Shown here: positions 35,701 through 40,740 of the stretch, one piece after another
Layout: every line of letters starts with the position of its first letter
Position numbering within the stretch: position 1 is the first letter of the stretch
IMG/VR virus record: IMGVR_UViG_3300036715_000447
Coordinates: 1 to 43,579 of that record
Origin: a virus
Length of the DNA stretch: 43,579 nt
Reading direction: 5' to 3' (one strand)
Translations under genes and position numbers: made by a program
The notes under the pieces: model-generated
Told to the model about the DNA's origin: nothing
The model's database searches: none
What the model saw: the letters and a program-made list of their open reading frames with translations, nothing else

Positions 35701-36972
35701 ACCAACTGCGGACGGATAAGTGCCGCTTTGGTAATATAGTGTATCTAAAGTAGATGTTGCGTTAGGCACAACCACATATTGATTGTAGTAATCAACATAA
35801 AATTCTTTAGTGGAATTGCTCGTACCGGATTTTACATAAACTTTTTCATTTACGTTTACAGCAAGTTGAGGGGATAAGTTGATGTATCCATCTTCATCGA
35901 CTGAAATAAGCCACGTAGATGAACGGGCCGATTCAACGACCATATCGCCCTCGGGTACAGTCATTGTCCACTGTAAGTAATCTATTCCATTGGAGGTTAA
36001 CAAGAAATTATTACCTACATTATCTAGTGCGCCTGACCGAGTCGTTGCTGCTGTCCAATCGTCATCGCTGTATAGAGAGTTAACAAAGATAAGAGTTTTG
36101 TTATGTATATTACCAGAAACTCCATCAAGCCCGCCAACAATTGCATTAAACTGATCTAAGCTAACTGCCTGGATGTCTTTGTAAGTCAATGTAGTTGCAT
36201 AGTCGACAGATGCTACTGTAGGGAAAGACAGATACTTTGTCTGTGTGTCTATCTGAGGAACCCTAAAAGTAACAGTACCCTCTGTTGCACCGTTGTTTTC
36301 GACACCATAGACATCGCGAGTCGAAACGTTTGTGCGCTGCGGGTCGCGGCCGGTAATACCCGGACGAGTCTGAATCCATAATGCAGAACCGCCGGCATCA
36401 ACGTTGAATTTATAAACTCCACCATATGCCAATGTTATATCGGCGTTAGCATTAGTGCTTGTACCGAAATAGTATGTATTATTGCCTGTGTTTAAATGGA
36501 CGTCCCAAGTGTACTCAAGAGGAGTGCCATTGGCAGAAACTGTAACTGCATCAGGACCGTTAGGCAACCAGTAGTACTGATTAAAGTTAACAAATTTGTC
36601 TAACTCAACAAGGCCCGAGTAGGAATAAACCTCATTGCTAAACAAGCGAGAATGGTTGCTTACATTGCCGCCGTAGTACGAGATCTTGTTTATCAAGTCA
36701 GGATACGATGCGTAAAAATCAGTTGTATTAGCTTGCGGATTATTAACTACAACACCAGGTTCAACTTGATAGTGCTGACGAGAAGCTGACGATTCAGCAA
36801 CGTAGCCATCGCCTGCTTTATATGTAGGGGCGAACTTTCTACCAATGTAACCAGATACTTTCTTGAAGTTCGGTTCGCTTGTTAGCTGGTCTAACGTAGC
36901 ATTCAGGAACTTTTGGTTCGTGTCAGTACGGAAGACTTCTGGTAGAAAATTGTGTGTCTTAAATGCGGCCAT
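23779..36972 (-). CDS. Giant virion structural protein (4397 aa), probable baseplate/tail component
   Basis: A single uninterrupted 4397-residue frame. The N-terminus (H-N-F-L-P-E-V-F-R-T-D-T-N, then K-F-V-N-F-N-Q-Y-Y-W-L-P-N-G-P-D) matches a large protein I recall directly after gp6 in marine T4-like phages. A Trp-rich block near residue 1360 (H-P-W-E-M-L-G-F, then W-W-Q-D-R-Y-G-P) also looks conserved. Residues ~2340-2890 hold about six FG-GAP/beta-propeller-like repeats (for example G-F-G-Y-G-T-A-L, then D-G-N-W-L-Y-V-S-E-P). Gly-rich G-G-x-G-Y-T-x-x-P blocks recur near 560, 3560-3610 and 4080. The C-terminus has V-F-I-N-G-E-L-I-T-F-Y-G and Q-I-R-R-A-A-E-G-T-G. It follows gp6 by 15 nt. It is likely a baseplate-associated or long fibre protein. 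Its place matches T4 gp7/gp8, but equivalence is unproven. Confidence 0.88.
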   Translation of the reverse strand: MAAFKTHNFLPEVFRTDTNQKFLNATLDQLTSEPNFKKVSGYIGRKFAPTYKAGDGYVAESSASRQHYQVEPGVVVNNPQANTTDFYASYPDLINKISYYGGNVSNHSRLFSNEVYSYSGLVELDKFVNFNQYYWLPNGPDAVTVSANGTPLEYTWDVHLNTGNNTYYFGTSTNANADITLAYGGVYKFNVDAGGSALWIQTRPGITGRDPQRTNVSTRDVYGVENNGATEGTVTFRVPQIDTQTKYLSFPTVASVDYATTLTYKDIQAVSLDQFNAIVGGLDGVSGNIHNKTLIFVNSLYSDDDWTAATTRSGALDNVGNNFLLTSNGIDYLQWTMTVPEGDMVVESARSSTWLISVDEDGYINLSPQLAVNVNEKVYVKSGTSNSTKEFYVDYYNQYVVVPNATSTLDTLYYQSGTYPSAVGTIKLVQPVDDILDPAIAIEGKIAYTSPNGVPFTNGLKITFDNSVTATYADNTYYVTGVGKAIKLVPFNDMVAVERWADSSVLSISSGTGYVVHDLLTVQGGVYRTAAQLQVTEVSTTGAVTGFRVVNGGEYTTLPTNPVAVTGGTGTDAMFNLTLQPVDHDYLTVNHASADMNAWSRSNRWFHADIIKFVAEFNGTALFLDQNATAKRPIIEFQQNTKLFNHGTVAKAPIDLLDTVITNAYTQIETVPTSSADILVVTVDGQTITLRNGNRVIFSNDSSLNVRNKIYDFSIVDISSNPAVHSYIGRISEASDATIVTGDAVITRTNTTAEKEFWYNGQSWIASKQKLTTNQSPLFDVFDNAGISFGDASTYTNTNFVGTKIFSYKEGTGTNDTVLGFPLSYRSFNNVGDIQFANNFDSDTFSYLIGPVTHTLPINHGLLHITNSADSFDVDNGWVAATENTKQYQLISHTADGINNVFEVDILPEPNEAVPNIKVLVNSKVVASDMFGMTQVGVRYAVVIDISLLAKDDSVDILIYSTSVSKMGFYQVPSNLDNNAENVNFSTLTLGQMRNHLITLYHNSLDVVGAVPGSSNLRDLNIKPQGGSILKHSGPVLYSELFLVDQQMNFVDAIKLAQREYSKFKNKFLELSTTTEVDLEDIPATADMLIKQINGIKNSTFPWYYSDMVPQGDAKTVLPDYTVLDPRVKTYQLTQIFDDTVLSNKAVLVYITRTADGVTTKGLLAKDRDYTFDTTTPSFTIADTFNLNYNDILSIVEYSNTDGNYVPETPSKLGLYPKFVPYKYLDNTYLTPIYVIQGHDGSLTPAFNDYRDDLLLELELRIYNNIKAKFMLGMHSSHTPGKFRITDYSRTEYNQVLTNSFLSWAGANRLDFTTNKFFKSNDPWTWNYKNFKDTIDGEFLPGSWRAIFMYLYDTMRPHTHPWEMLGFSAKPTWWQDRYGPAPYTGGNLTLWTDLSLGYIHAGDRAGIDSMYARPGLLSLIPVDDAGNLLSPEKYVVLDFDSTKANASFAVGDIGPVEAAWRKSSDYVFAVQIAAALTNPSEYFGLYANVDRYNMNEGLMQYVVSSTNQHLTPTSIEVNGDTTTGSVIRSAGYVNWISDYLKNLGIGDPQTKIRTALKNVSVQLNYKVAGYTDKKFSKILAEQGSPSSTNNSIVIPDENYNIILNKSVPVSKIVYSAVIVEKSANGYTVSGYDLNNPYFTIIPSQQTNNAYEIKAGKATAIIYKDYFALLSKISYGYEFTTSQQVVDFLVSYQRYLQSQGFVFIDVDYDLNAKKDWVLSSKEFLTWAQQGWAPGNVLVLSPVNEKLRVSSTNSVVDEIVNTPNGSKLLDPNFAAIKKTNFTVVRTNNDFTVTSFAGQTIALAELSLVQYEHVIIFDNTTVFNDIIYSADTGNRQFRLKFVGYKTADWTGVLNPPGFIYNSTVYDEWQSGKDYRKGQLVNYKNLYYTALENVVAATDFNTSVWQQIDQTQIKTGLLPNFANNAKSFESLYDIDNQPFNDTINFYSNGLTGFRERSYLTDLLMEAETQVKFYQGYIKQKGTSNAVTALSSAEINGSPTSINVYEEWAVRVGEYGATESNQYVEVILNDLAVTSNPTAIQMMNDGETAVAGALAYYPADLYKQSKNNTPAMFDTYVSSADKITMPLAGYPYTDDVDATIFDLANYRDLSGSLANIGTGYTIWTAKDFNGQWNVYRASETGVPVLSLSYSMDNIAIVTTDGAHKLSTGDIIALKGFSYTVDDTLTSYDGFYQVYDTLDDVNFAIVLETGYAELQKANVIYDSAILLKLSSSRLQTVADIVTAEPLYGWTANDNIWVDNASSDGWGVYRRSEPWKYATTTTLNISEYTKNDLFGQVVKATKSKQFLYASAPTNGTGRVASFVRLDGGSYVENASWVQHSSYTSGATGVQGFGGSLDINDRALIVGASNSNNKQGQVYVYKIENGAAITIQQALASPNLADGFGYGTALTSSSDGNWLYVSEPGANKVYAYSWAERAITYPTITLPIGTVTYTLNELLLPPDILITGADVYIPYVDYTVSGTTLSFGSATQEEVIISYHSGYRYHTTLVGSNENFGISLDCDVSGRKVIVGANTATVNGLTNAGAAYVFDRSVENFIAHGTTNTFTTQRNIGSVYKVLLDGVEQLLDAEYVHYNNTIQFLSTPVSGSTVSIETNSFTKISTLTGDAPVANQQLGTTVIMCDDSSSMYAGAPAYKTADYFSGAVYKFTNPAKLYSTITGSVINPVVAVNSSIRINDVDVIFTDGTMIGVIDKINSSGIPGVSASNVNGKLKISSTALGVDTFTVLPDSGNAFTALGLDIYPQAQLIKHPRSNANEFFGTAMSISDDENTLAVSSYGATTIEHMSFDSLTTVFDSGSTAFMHSVPNSGAVYVFDLINNPMANIDSPSIFEYTQDLQPANMDSGMGFGTSVEIMGKSIFVGVTKDSLAVDAGGTVMEFFNVDNYRGWQLVRSETPQVDYASITKSFIYNKNTKNIIARLDVFDPAKGKLLGAADQDLDYKSEQDPAVYNNGQSGSSISYHWSNAQVGKTWWDLSQVRFINYEQGSLDYKNKHWGATFPGSVFKVYEWVESDYIPSDYAANGGDGTPKSTNNEYYVTHMYVDSSTNVIKSKYYYWVSDKTTVDVNVTNRTNSVYTIQQILANPKDQGIPYIAAIAPNAVSVFNVNRYLVGQAMVLHIDHTPVQNTNIIHTEYELVKENANVGIPQRIVDKLQDSLAGINFAGHIVPDPKLGVAERYGIDIRPRQSMFVDRPTALANFVKYINTVFAQYPIANLRDLSKLLNGEPKPEAGTGVYDKVLDTKNELGYIIKTNLPDGYKVLINNDTDYDGLWTIYTWTAAAAEWTLTRIQSYLTSLYFEYIDWYDSSYDKTAKTTYTVANYPLVSKLTITTGNTVKVLDDGNGKFAIYRMSDTGSLDKVASGDGTIRISSTLYDLEAGNMGFDNDNFDTIRFDQNPILETRDVFSAVVDDIFIADLQIEFNKLFFSLVNYIYTEQSAPDWIFKTSFLSVAHNIRELAQYPSYIKDNQTYYEDYINEVKPYRTIIREYLPTQSTTDYLHQGVTDFDLPSYYDETTNTYRSPSGEQYYDAERLATDPNYADWNNNHTYKVVEILVSNGGSGYTTTPLITISGGGGSGAIVKADPPVSGSITTVRIINPGSGYTSIPTITINGNGTDAVLVPLLRNEFKSNAASSYNTVRSITTELKFDRITYSTDVVQWQPNTEYSATLGTSAISSAQQYLWQDEYGQFIMAGTDTGGTAQVTFTTATSGELVWLESGKLVAYNGEIYLPIVPETTAAPATVKDVWATGSGFTMVDGDFRIVEFVIPIADQHDVFDYTKFEKLDQGNVLINNNNRITGFYSPLTGMPGASLTQLVNGIEYPGVRVTGTGYADSAIQSAWTSDTGEFITDGNGDQFEFSYYKDAAAKVIPGDWVDNVNALEARNLWQSTNDIAMFTDPRIDWNTGLFIDGSIPWESSDKINQIELIESAPETLLDKLSNQVDSTIQSKYTDLTLGTRPETILIDGGQYYDTFSSHAPEEMMPGRVYETLDIQVLQANTKGFDSNVFTITSITVQDVGFGYDNAESLALKASEGVDVSGITLVNVAINGINNANVTPVLAANGAITSFTINNGGTGLTIDANPTLVVTGSNIAPVQATATLSQNTYDLVGWRDFYDMNGNVSYTRIMPKYTTTLSQDLHITDTVIHVTDISVFSYPSVELDAPGRVFINGELITFYGFDISARILTQIRRAAEGTGGATLHPAGSYAVDAGGDQTIPNTSYIPTIPDPGAPETFIGDNETTVFTTGSISTIYPNSVKVTVAGKIVTNFVVTGINPVQITFVRIGVNPLTPGFINAAPLVGSEIIISAAVEGIWENLLATGSGTFALNGMVWETLTMDGVNPQSDPALVALGFSWEGGIPSNDYVGTETPPAGAITDGGGLMLASTVQARFIRGEI
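28300..29960 (-). other. FG-GAP-like beta-propeller segment within the giant protein
   Basis: About six units of the type F-G-x-[SA]-[LV]...x-[IV]-[VI]-G-A...[GA]-x-[VA]-Y-[VK]-[YF]. Examples are GFGGSLDINDRALIVGASN, ANKVYAYSW, F-G-I-S-L-D-C-D-V-S-G-R-K-V-I-V-G-A, G-A-A-Y-V-F-D, FFGTAMSISDDENTLAVSS and M-G-F-G-T-S-V-E-I-M-G-K-S-I-F-V-G-V. D-x-[SD]-x-[DN] loops that could bind calcium are present in some units. The fold is inferred from pattern only. Confidence 0.55.
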
Positions 36973-36987
36973 TTATATTCTTAGATG

Positions 36988-39900
36988 TTATAGTGTATTT
37001 AACCCAGATAAAGACTGGTTTATTTGAGAAGCAGTGATCGCACTGATAATCTCAACGTTGTCAACTGTAGCGGCGCTAACTACAATTTCGTTTGCTTCTG
37101 CATTAATCTGGTATAGACCACCGAACGACGCAGTGCTGTCGCTTGGTACAATAATGATAGAAGAGATGTTTGGTACTAACTCAGTGTGCAAGTATGCACT
37201 TAGTTCCGAGAAGTAGAATGTCTCTCCAAAGTCCCAGTTATTGATATCAAAGTATTTGTTGATAGTTGCAATAACACGGCTCTTGACGTCGTTGTCAGAG
37301 ATAGTTACGTTAGTATTCTTCACGACCTTGAATGTGGCGCGTAAAATGCTTTCTGCCTTGTTACCAAAGATAGGCTTAAACTTAGCAGGGTTGTAAATGA
37401 TCGTGTCAGACAATGCTTTTAGATTCTCTAGCGAGCTAAATTGTGTGCGCAATTCTTCTGTCGTAGGCGCAACTGGTTGTTCAACTTTGCCCGACGAATC
37501 TTTGATCCAAGCTGCGTAGGCTGTATTGTATTCCTTGGTGAGGATGTACAAGTCCATAATGTTGTTAGGGCTCGGATCGATGCGACGGTTGCCAGGGCTA
37601 TTGTGGCGGTACTGAAAGTACAAGTCTTGGCGACCAGTCTTGGCAATGTAGTTAGTTGCTGCGGTTACTGTCCCGCTAGTTATCGTGTAAAAGGCTTTGT
37701 CTGTGTTAGCGTAGAATACTTGGCCTTCTGGGTACGATGCACCGTATAAAGCTATCTGTGCTTTAGTTTCATATTGCGTATTGATGACACCTGTCTTCAC
37801 TGCTGCATACTTAATGAAGTTATCGTAATCAACAACCTGTTCAAAGAATACATTAGTGTAGGATGTCGGAGCCACTAACGAATCAAAGTATGTAGGATCA
37901 TCAGGAATGCCGCCACTATTCGTGTCAGGGAAAGTTACTAATATTTTTTGTGTGTCTAAATAGCCATCTAGCTGTATTACATTGTTGTAAATATACCAAA
38001 TTTGATCAGTCACTAACGGATAGTTACTATCAGGCTGGCTGTTAACTTTTAATATCTTGATCTGATCACGGGCAGATGTACCATTGATACTGTCGTATAC
38101 TTTTACCTTAGGATCAAAATAGAATCGTGTTTCTAATTCGCTTTCGACGTAGTAATACATATTGCGTTGAGCAATAGTGTATTGTCCCGAGAAATATGTA
38201 AACGCCAACATCCAAGATGAATCATTTGTCGTGCCAGCAGTGGTAATATCAAACTTATTCAAGTTCAGGCTTGTTTCGTCAATTGTTTTCCAGGTCATTG
38301 CCGCAGTATCATAGCGCACACCAAAGTCCTTCTTAGATAAGATAAGATTAGTTAGTGTAGTGATAAAGTCAGTGGACCAATCATTTTTAAATACAGGGAT
38401 AATTTCGTACGCAATAGATAACGTCGGAATAACTTGACTTAGGATTACTGAGTTTGTTGTATTAGAATTGACTGATGCATAGATATACGTTTTATCTGTA
38501 GATAGCGTTGGTGTACCAGTTACTAACTTATTGTCCTTATCAAAGTATTGACCAACAGGAGGAGTAAACTTAATCAACGCACCAGCCTGAATGTAGTTAG
38601 CGTTGCCAGAGGCACCCTCGCCCACAGACATCAGTGATCCTGTGCTATTAGTAAAGAAGCCCGTGCTTGTCCCACTTGACTCTAATGTCATAGTAAATGT
38701 TGCAGCCGAATCTGTTTTGAAGGGAGTTGGCAATGCGCTGTAGTAATACAGATGCATCATTTCTTTAGTTGAGATTAATGGCAGTGCAGTATTATAGATT
38801 ACTTTCAATACTTCCGACGTGGTTGTATAGGTAAACGTAGTAGATGTATCGGCCATATTTCTATACAAAATACCGTCTTGCGCAAATATATTAGTGGACG
38901 AATACTTACCCGACACGTCGGTAACGTCAAGGTAGCGAGACACGCCAGAGCTAGTACGATTTACTGCTTTAACTTTAATGATATTTGAGAATGTTGTGTA
39001 AGGCAGGATGTTATAGTCCTCGCCAGTAATCATTCTGTTTTGTGTGTAGTATTGCTGTGGTGCTTTGGTACGGATGTCGTCCAACGATTCCGCTGCAGCG
39101 GAATTGGCCACAGTGTAGTTCAGGCTACAGTTAAGAGTTAATGTCTCAGTACGATTATTTCTAGAGATATAGTTCATAGTTATAGATATGGACTGCATCT
39201 CGTCAGGTGTTATTTTATAGTTTAAGCCGTTGCTTTGACGATACAATAACTTGAAGTTACCTTGGGGAATGTTTGCAAAAGAGCCGTCGCCAAATACTAA
39301 GTCGACCTGGTCATTGGCTTTAGTGTTTACTTGATATAAGTTACGTTCTTCGGTTTGGTTATACACAACGTTGATGCCGCCAATCGCAGGAACTTTCGTC
39401 CACTTAGTGTTTAACGTGCCGTCTGCGTTTAAATCGTACAACCACACATCGTTATTGTTTATGTCAGCAAAGTTGACATTCACTACTCGATTCGGTAACT
39501 TTTCAGAGATGGTAAATGGTAGTGCGTTCAAATCGCCTTGCTTAAAGTACACAAAGAATCCTGTGTTAATAGAACCGTTGCCTTGATTGTCGTTCTTGTA
39601 CAAAATATTGAATACTCCGGAAGGAGTAGGATCAACTTCGTACACATAGCTCTGGTTCTTTGAGGTAGCCGATACTACTTCAAAGTTCATATTGTTATTC
39701 TCAACCTTAGCAGAGAATTTAAAAATCGGAGTAATATTAGGCACAGTATTGATACCATATTCATCAGTTTGAATACTATTGATAGAGTTACTTGCTCCGG
39801 GTTTACCGACTACTTGAGTATTAACTAATGTCGCATTGACAATGGCAGTAAATTGCTCTAGCCAGTTTTCGTTAGACGCATCATTCCAAGCGATTGACAA

Positions 39901-40317
39901 GTTAGCTAAATTTAGTCCGTTACTGTCAGTGATGCTTTCTGACGTAGACACACCATTGATCTTTAAATAGCCACTTGCCGCAGTGTTACGCTTAGGATTG
40001 TAGCTGATTAAACGTGCTAACTTAAGCACGGAGTCACGGCGTTCTGCTGTATCAATGAAGTTTTCGCGAGCGTTTAAGTCAGTGCGGAATGCTAAAGACT
40101 GTCCCAAAAACGCTATCAAGTCGATAAGCGCAACGTACTCAGATGATTCAGTGAAGTCATTGAAGTCTTCGGGATAGTACGTGCGTAAGTAATCGATCAT
40201 CGATTTACGAAGAGTTTCGTAATCGTAGCTTTGGAAGTCAGCGTCTCGGAACGTCTGATATACTTTTGACCAATCCTGCTGGACCAAAAGATTTGATTGT
40301 CGTGTTGTTAATGCCAT
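36988..40317 (-). CDS. 6: Baseplate wedge protein gp6-like
   Basis: A 1109-residue protein. The first 120 residues carry the gp6 signature of marine T4-like phages: L-L-V-Q-Q-D-W-S-K-V-Y, Y-P-E-D-F-N-D-F-T-E-S-S-E-Y, I-D-L-I-A-F-L-G-Q-S-L-A-F-R, D-L-N-A-R-E-N-F-I-D-T-A and R-R-D-S-V-L-K-L-A-R-L. It is longer than T4 gp6 (660), as usual for marine relatives, with a long beta-rich insertion. gp6 forms the ring of heterodimers that ties the baseplate wedges together during tail assembly. It lies directly downstream of gp25 and upstream of the giant protein. A late-promoter-like octamer and a CAGGT ribosome binding site precede the ATG. Confidence 0.92.
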   Translation of the reverse strand: MALTTRQSNLLVQQDWSKVYQTFRDADFQSYDYETLRKSMIDYLRTYYPEDFNDFTESSEYVALIDLIAFLGQSLAFRTDLNARENFIDTAERRDSVLKLARLISYNPKRNTAASGYLKINGVSTSESITDSNGLNLANLSIAWNDASNENWLEQFTAIVNATLVNTQVVGKPGASNSINSIQTDEYGINTVPNITPIFKFSAKVENNNMNFEVVSATSKNQSYVYEVDPTPSGVFNILYKNDNQGNGSINTGFFVYFKQGDLNALPFTISEKLPNRVVNVNFADINNNDVWLYDLNADGTLNTKWTKVPAIGGINVVYNQTEERNLYQVNTKANDQVDLVFGDGSFANIPQGNFKLLYRQSNGLNYKITPDEMQSISITMNYISRNNRTETLTLNCSLNYTVANSAAAESLDDIRTKAPQQYYTQNRMITGEDYNILPYTTFSNIIKVKAVNRTSSGVSRYLDVTDVSGKYSSTNIFAQDGILYRNMADTSTTFTYTTTSEVLKVIYNTALPLISTKEMMHLYYYSALPTPFKTDSAATFTMTLESSGTSTGFFTNSTGSLMSVGEGASGNANYIQAGALIKFTPPVGQYFDKDNKLVTGTPTLSTDKTYIYASVNSNTTNSVILSQVIPTLSIAYEIIPVFKNDWSTDFITTLTNLILSKKDFGVRYDTAAMTWKTIDETSLNLNKFDITTAGTTNDSSWMLAFTYFSGQYTIAQRNMYYYVESELETRFYFDPKVKVYDSINGTSARDQIKILKVNSQPDSNYPLVTDQIWYIYNNVIQLDGYLDTQKILVTFPDTNSGGIPDDPTYFDSLVAPTSYTNVFFEQVVDYDNFIKYAAVKTGVINTQYETKAQIALYGASYPEGQVFYANTDKAFYTITSGTVTAATNYIAKTGRQDLYFQYRHNSPGNRRIDPSPNNIMDLYILTKEYNTAYAAWIKDSSGKVEQPVAPTTEELRTQFSSLENLKALSDTIIYNPAKFKPIFGNKAESILRATFKVVKNTNVTISDNDVKSRVIATINKYFDINNWDFGETFYFSELSAYLHTELVPNISSIIIVPSDSTASFGGLYQINAEANEIVVSAATVDNVEIISAITASQINQSLSGLNTL

Positions 40318-40334
40318 AATATACCTGTATCAAG

Positions 40335-40342
40335 TATTTATG
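40335..40342 (-). promoter_or_regulatory. Late-promoter-like octamer CATAAATA upstream of gp6
   Basis: CATAAATACTTGAT on the minus strand in the 42-nt gap between gp25 and gp6, 17 nt before the gp6 ATG, with a CAGGT ribosome binding site between. It is one base from the T4 late consensus TATAAATA and identical to the copies at 21345 and 23758. Confidence 0.5.
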
Positions 40343-40359
40343 GGATTTTTAATATGCTG

Positions 40360-40728
40360 TTATTTCACTGAGCGTGAATCACGGTCGAATGTAAAACTCA
40401 TCGCCGCAACTTGATTTGTGGGTTTGTACGTTAAGTGAACCTGAATTTGGAGCCCGTTTTGCTTCTCGGTGAGCACAACGTCATCGACTGTTATTCTAGG
40501 ATCATACCCAACTACGGTATTTACATCGTCGAGTATTGCTTTTTTAACCTCTGGAGTCATTGGCTCAAATAGCATGTTCCAAATGATGCTCCCAAACTGC
40601 GGGTTCATAAGCTTTTCGCCCTTACGAATCTGGAAGTGATTGAGCAAATCGCGTTTAACTAACTCAATGTCAGTTAACCGAAACTTCTTATTTTGACCCA
40701 GGGTAGATAATCCGCGATATGTAAGCAT
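40360..40728 (-). CDS. 25: Baseplate wedge protein gp25-like
   Basis: A 122-residue protein, close to T4 gp25 (132). The diagnostic block R-K-G-E-K-L-M-N-P-Q-F-G-S-I-I-W is at residues 35-50, followed by L-F-E-P-M-T. The C-terminal part is the usual amphipathic fold with D-P-R-I-T-V-D-D-V. gp25 is the core wedge protein that starts sheath polymerisation and is conserved in all contractile tails. It lies between the gp5-like hub and gp6. Its ATG is 7 nt after the hub stop codon, with AAAGGA upstream. Confidence 0.95.
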   Translation of the reverse strand: MLTYRGLSTLGQNKKFRLTDIELVKRDLLNHFQIRKGEKLMNPQFGSIIWNMLFEPMTPEVKKAILDDVNTVVGYDPRITVDDVVLTEKQNGLQIQVHLTYKPTNQVAAMSFTFDRDSRSVK

Positions 40729-40732
40729 CTAG

Positions 40733-40740
40733 TATTTATC
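40733..40740 (-). promoter_or_regulatory. Late-promoter-like octamer GATAAATA before gp25
   Basis: AAAGGATAAATACTAG on the minus strand immediately precedes the gp25 ATG and overlaps the hub gene stop codon. The ATAAATACT core is shared with the other copies, but only 4 nt separate it from the ATG, and AAAGGA within it may simply be the ribosome binding site. Confidence 0.3.

Noticed and set aside
36973-37003. Late promoter before the giant protein (GTTAAATA at 36996-37003, TATAAAT at the ATG)
   Set aside because: Both are weaker matches that overlap coding sequence or the start codon itself. The giant gene is probably read from the gp6 promoter.
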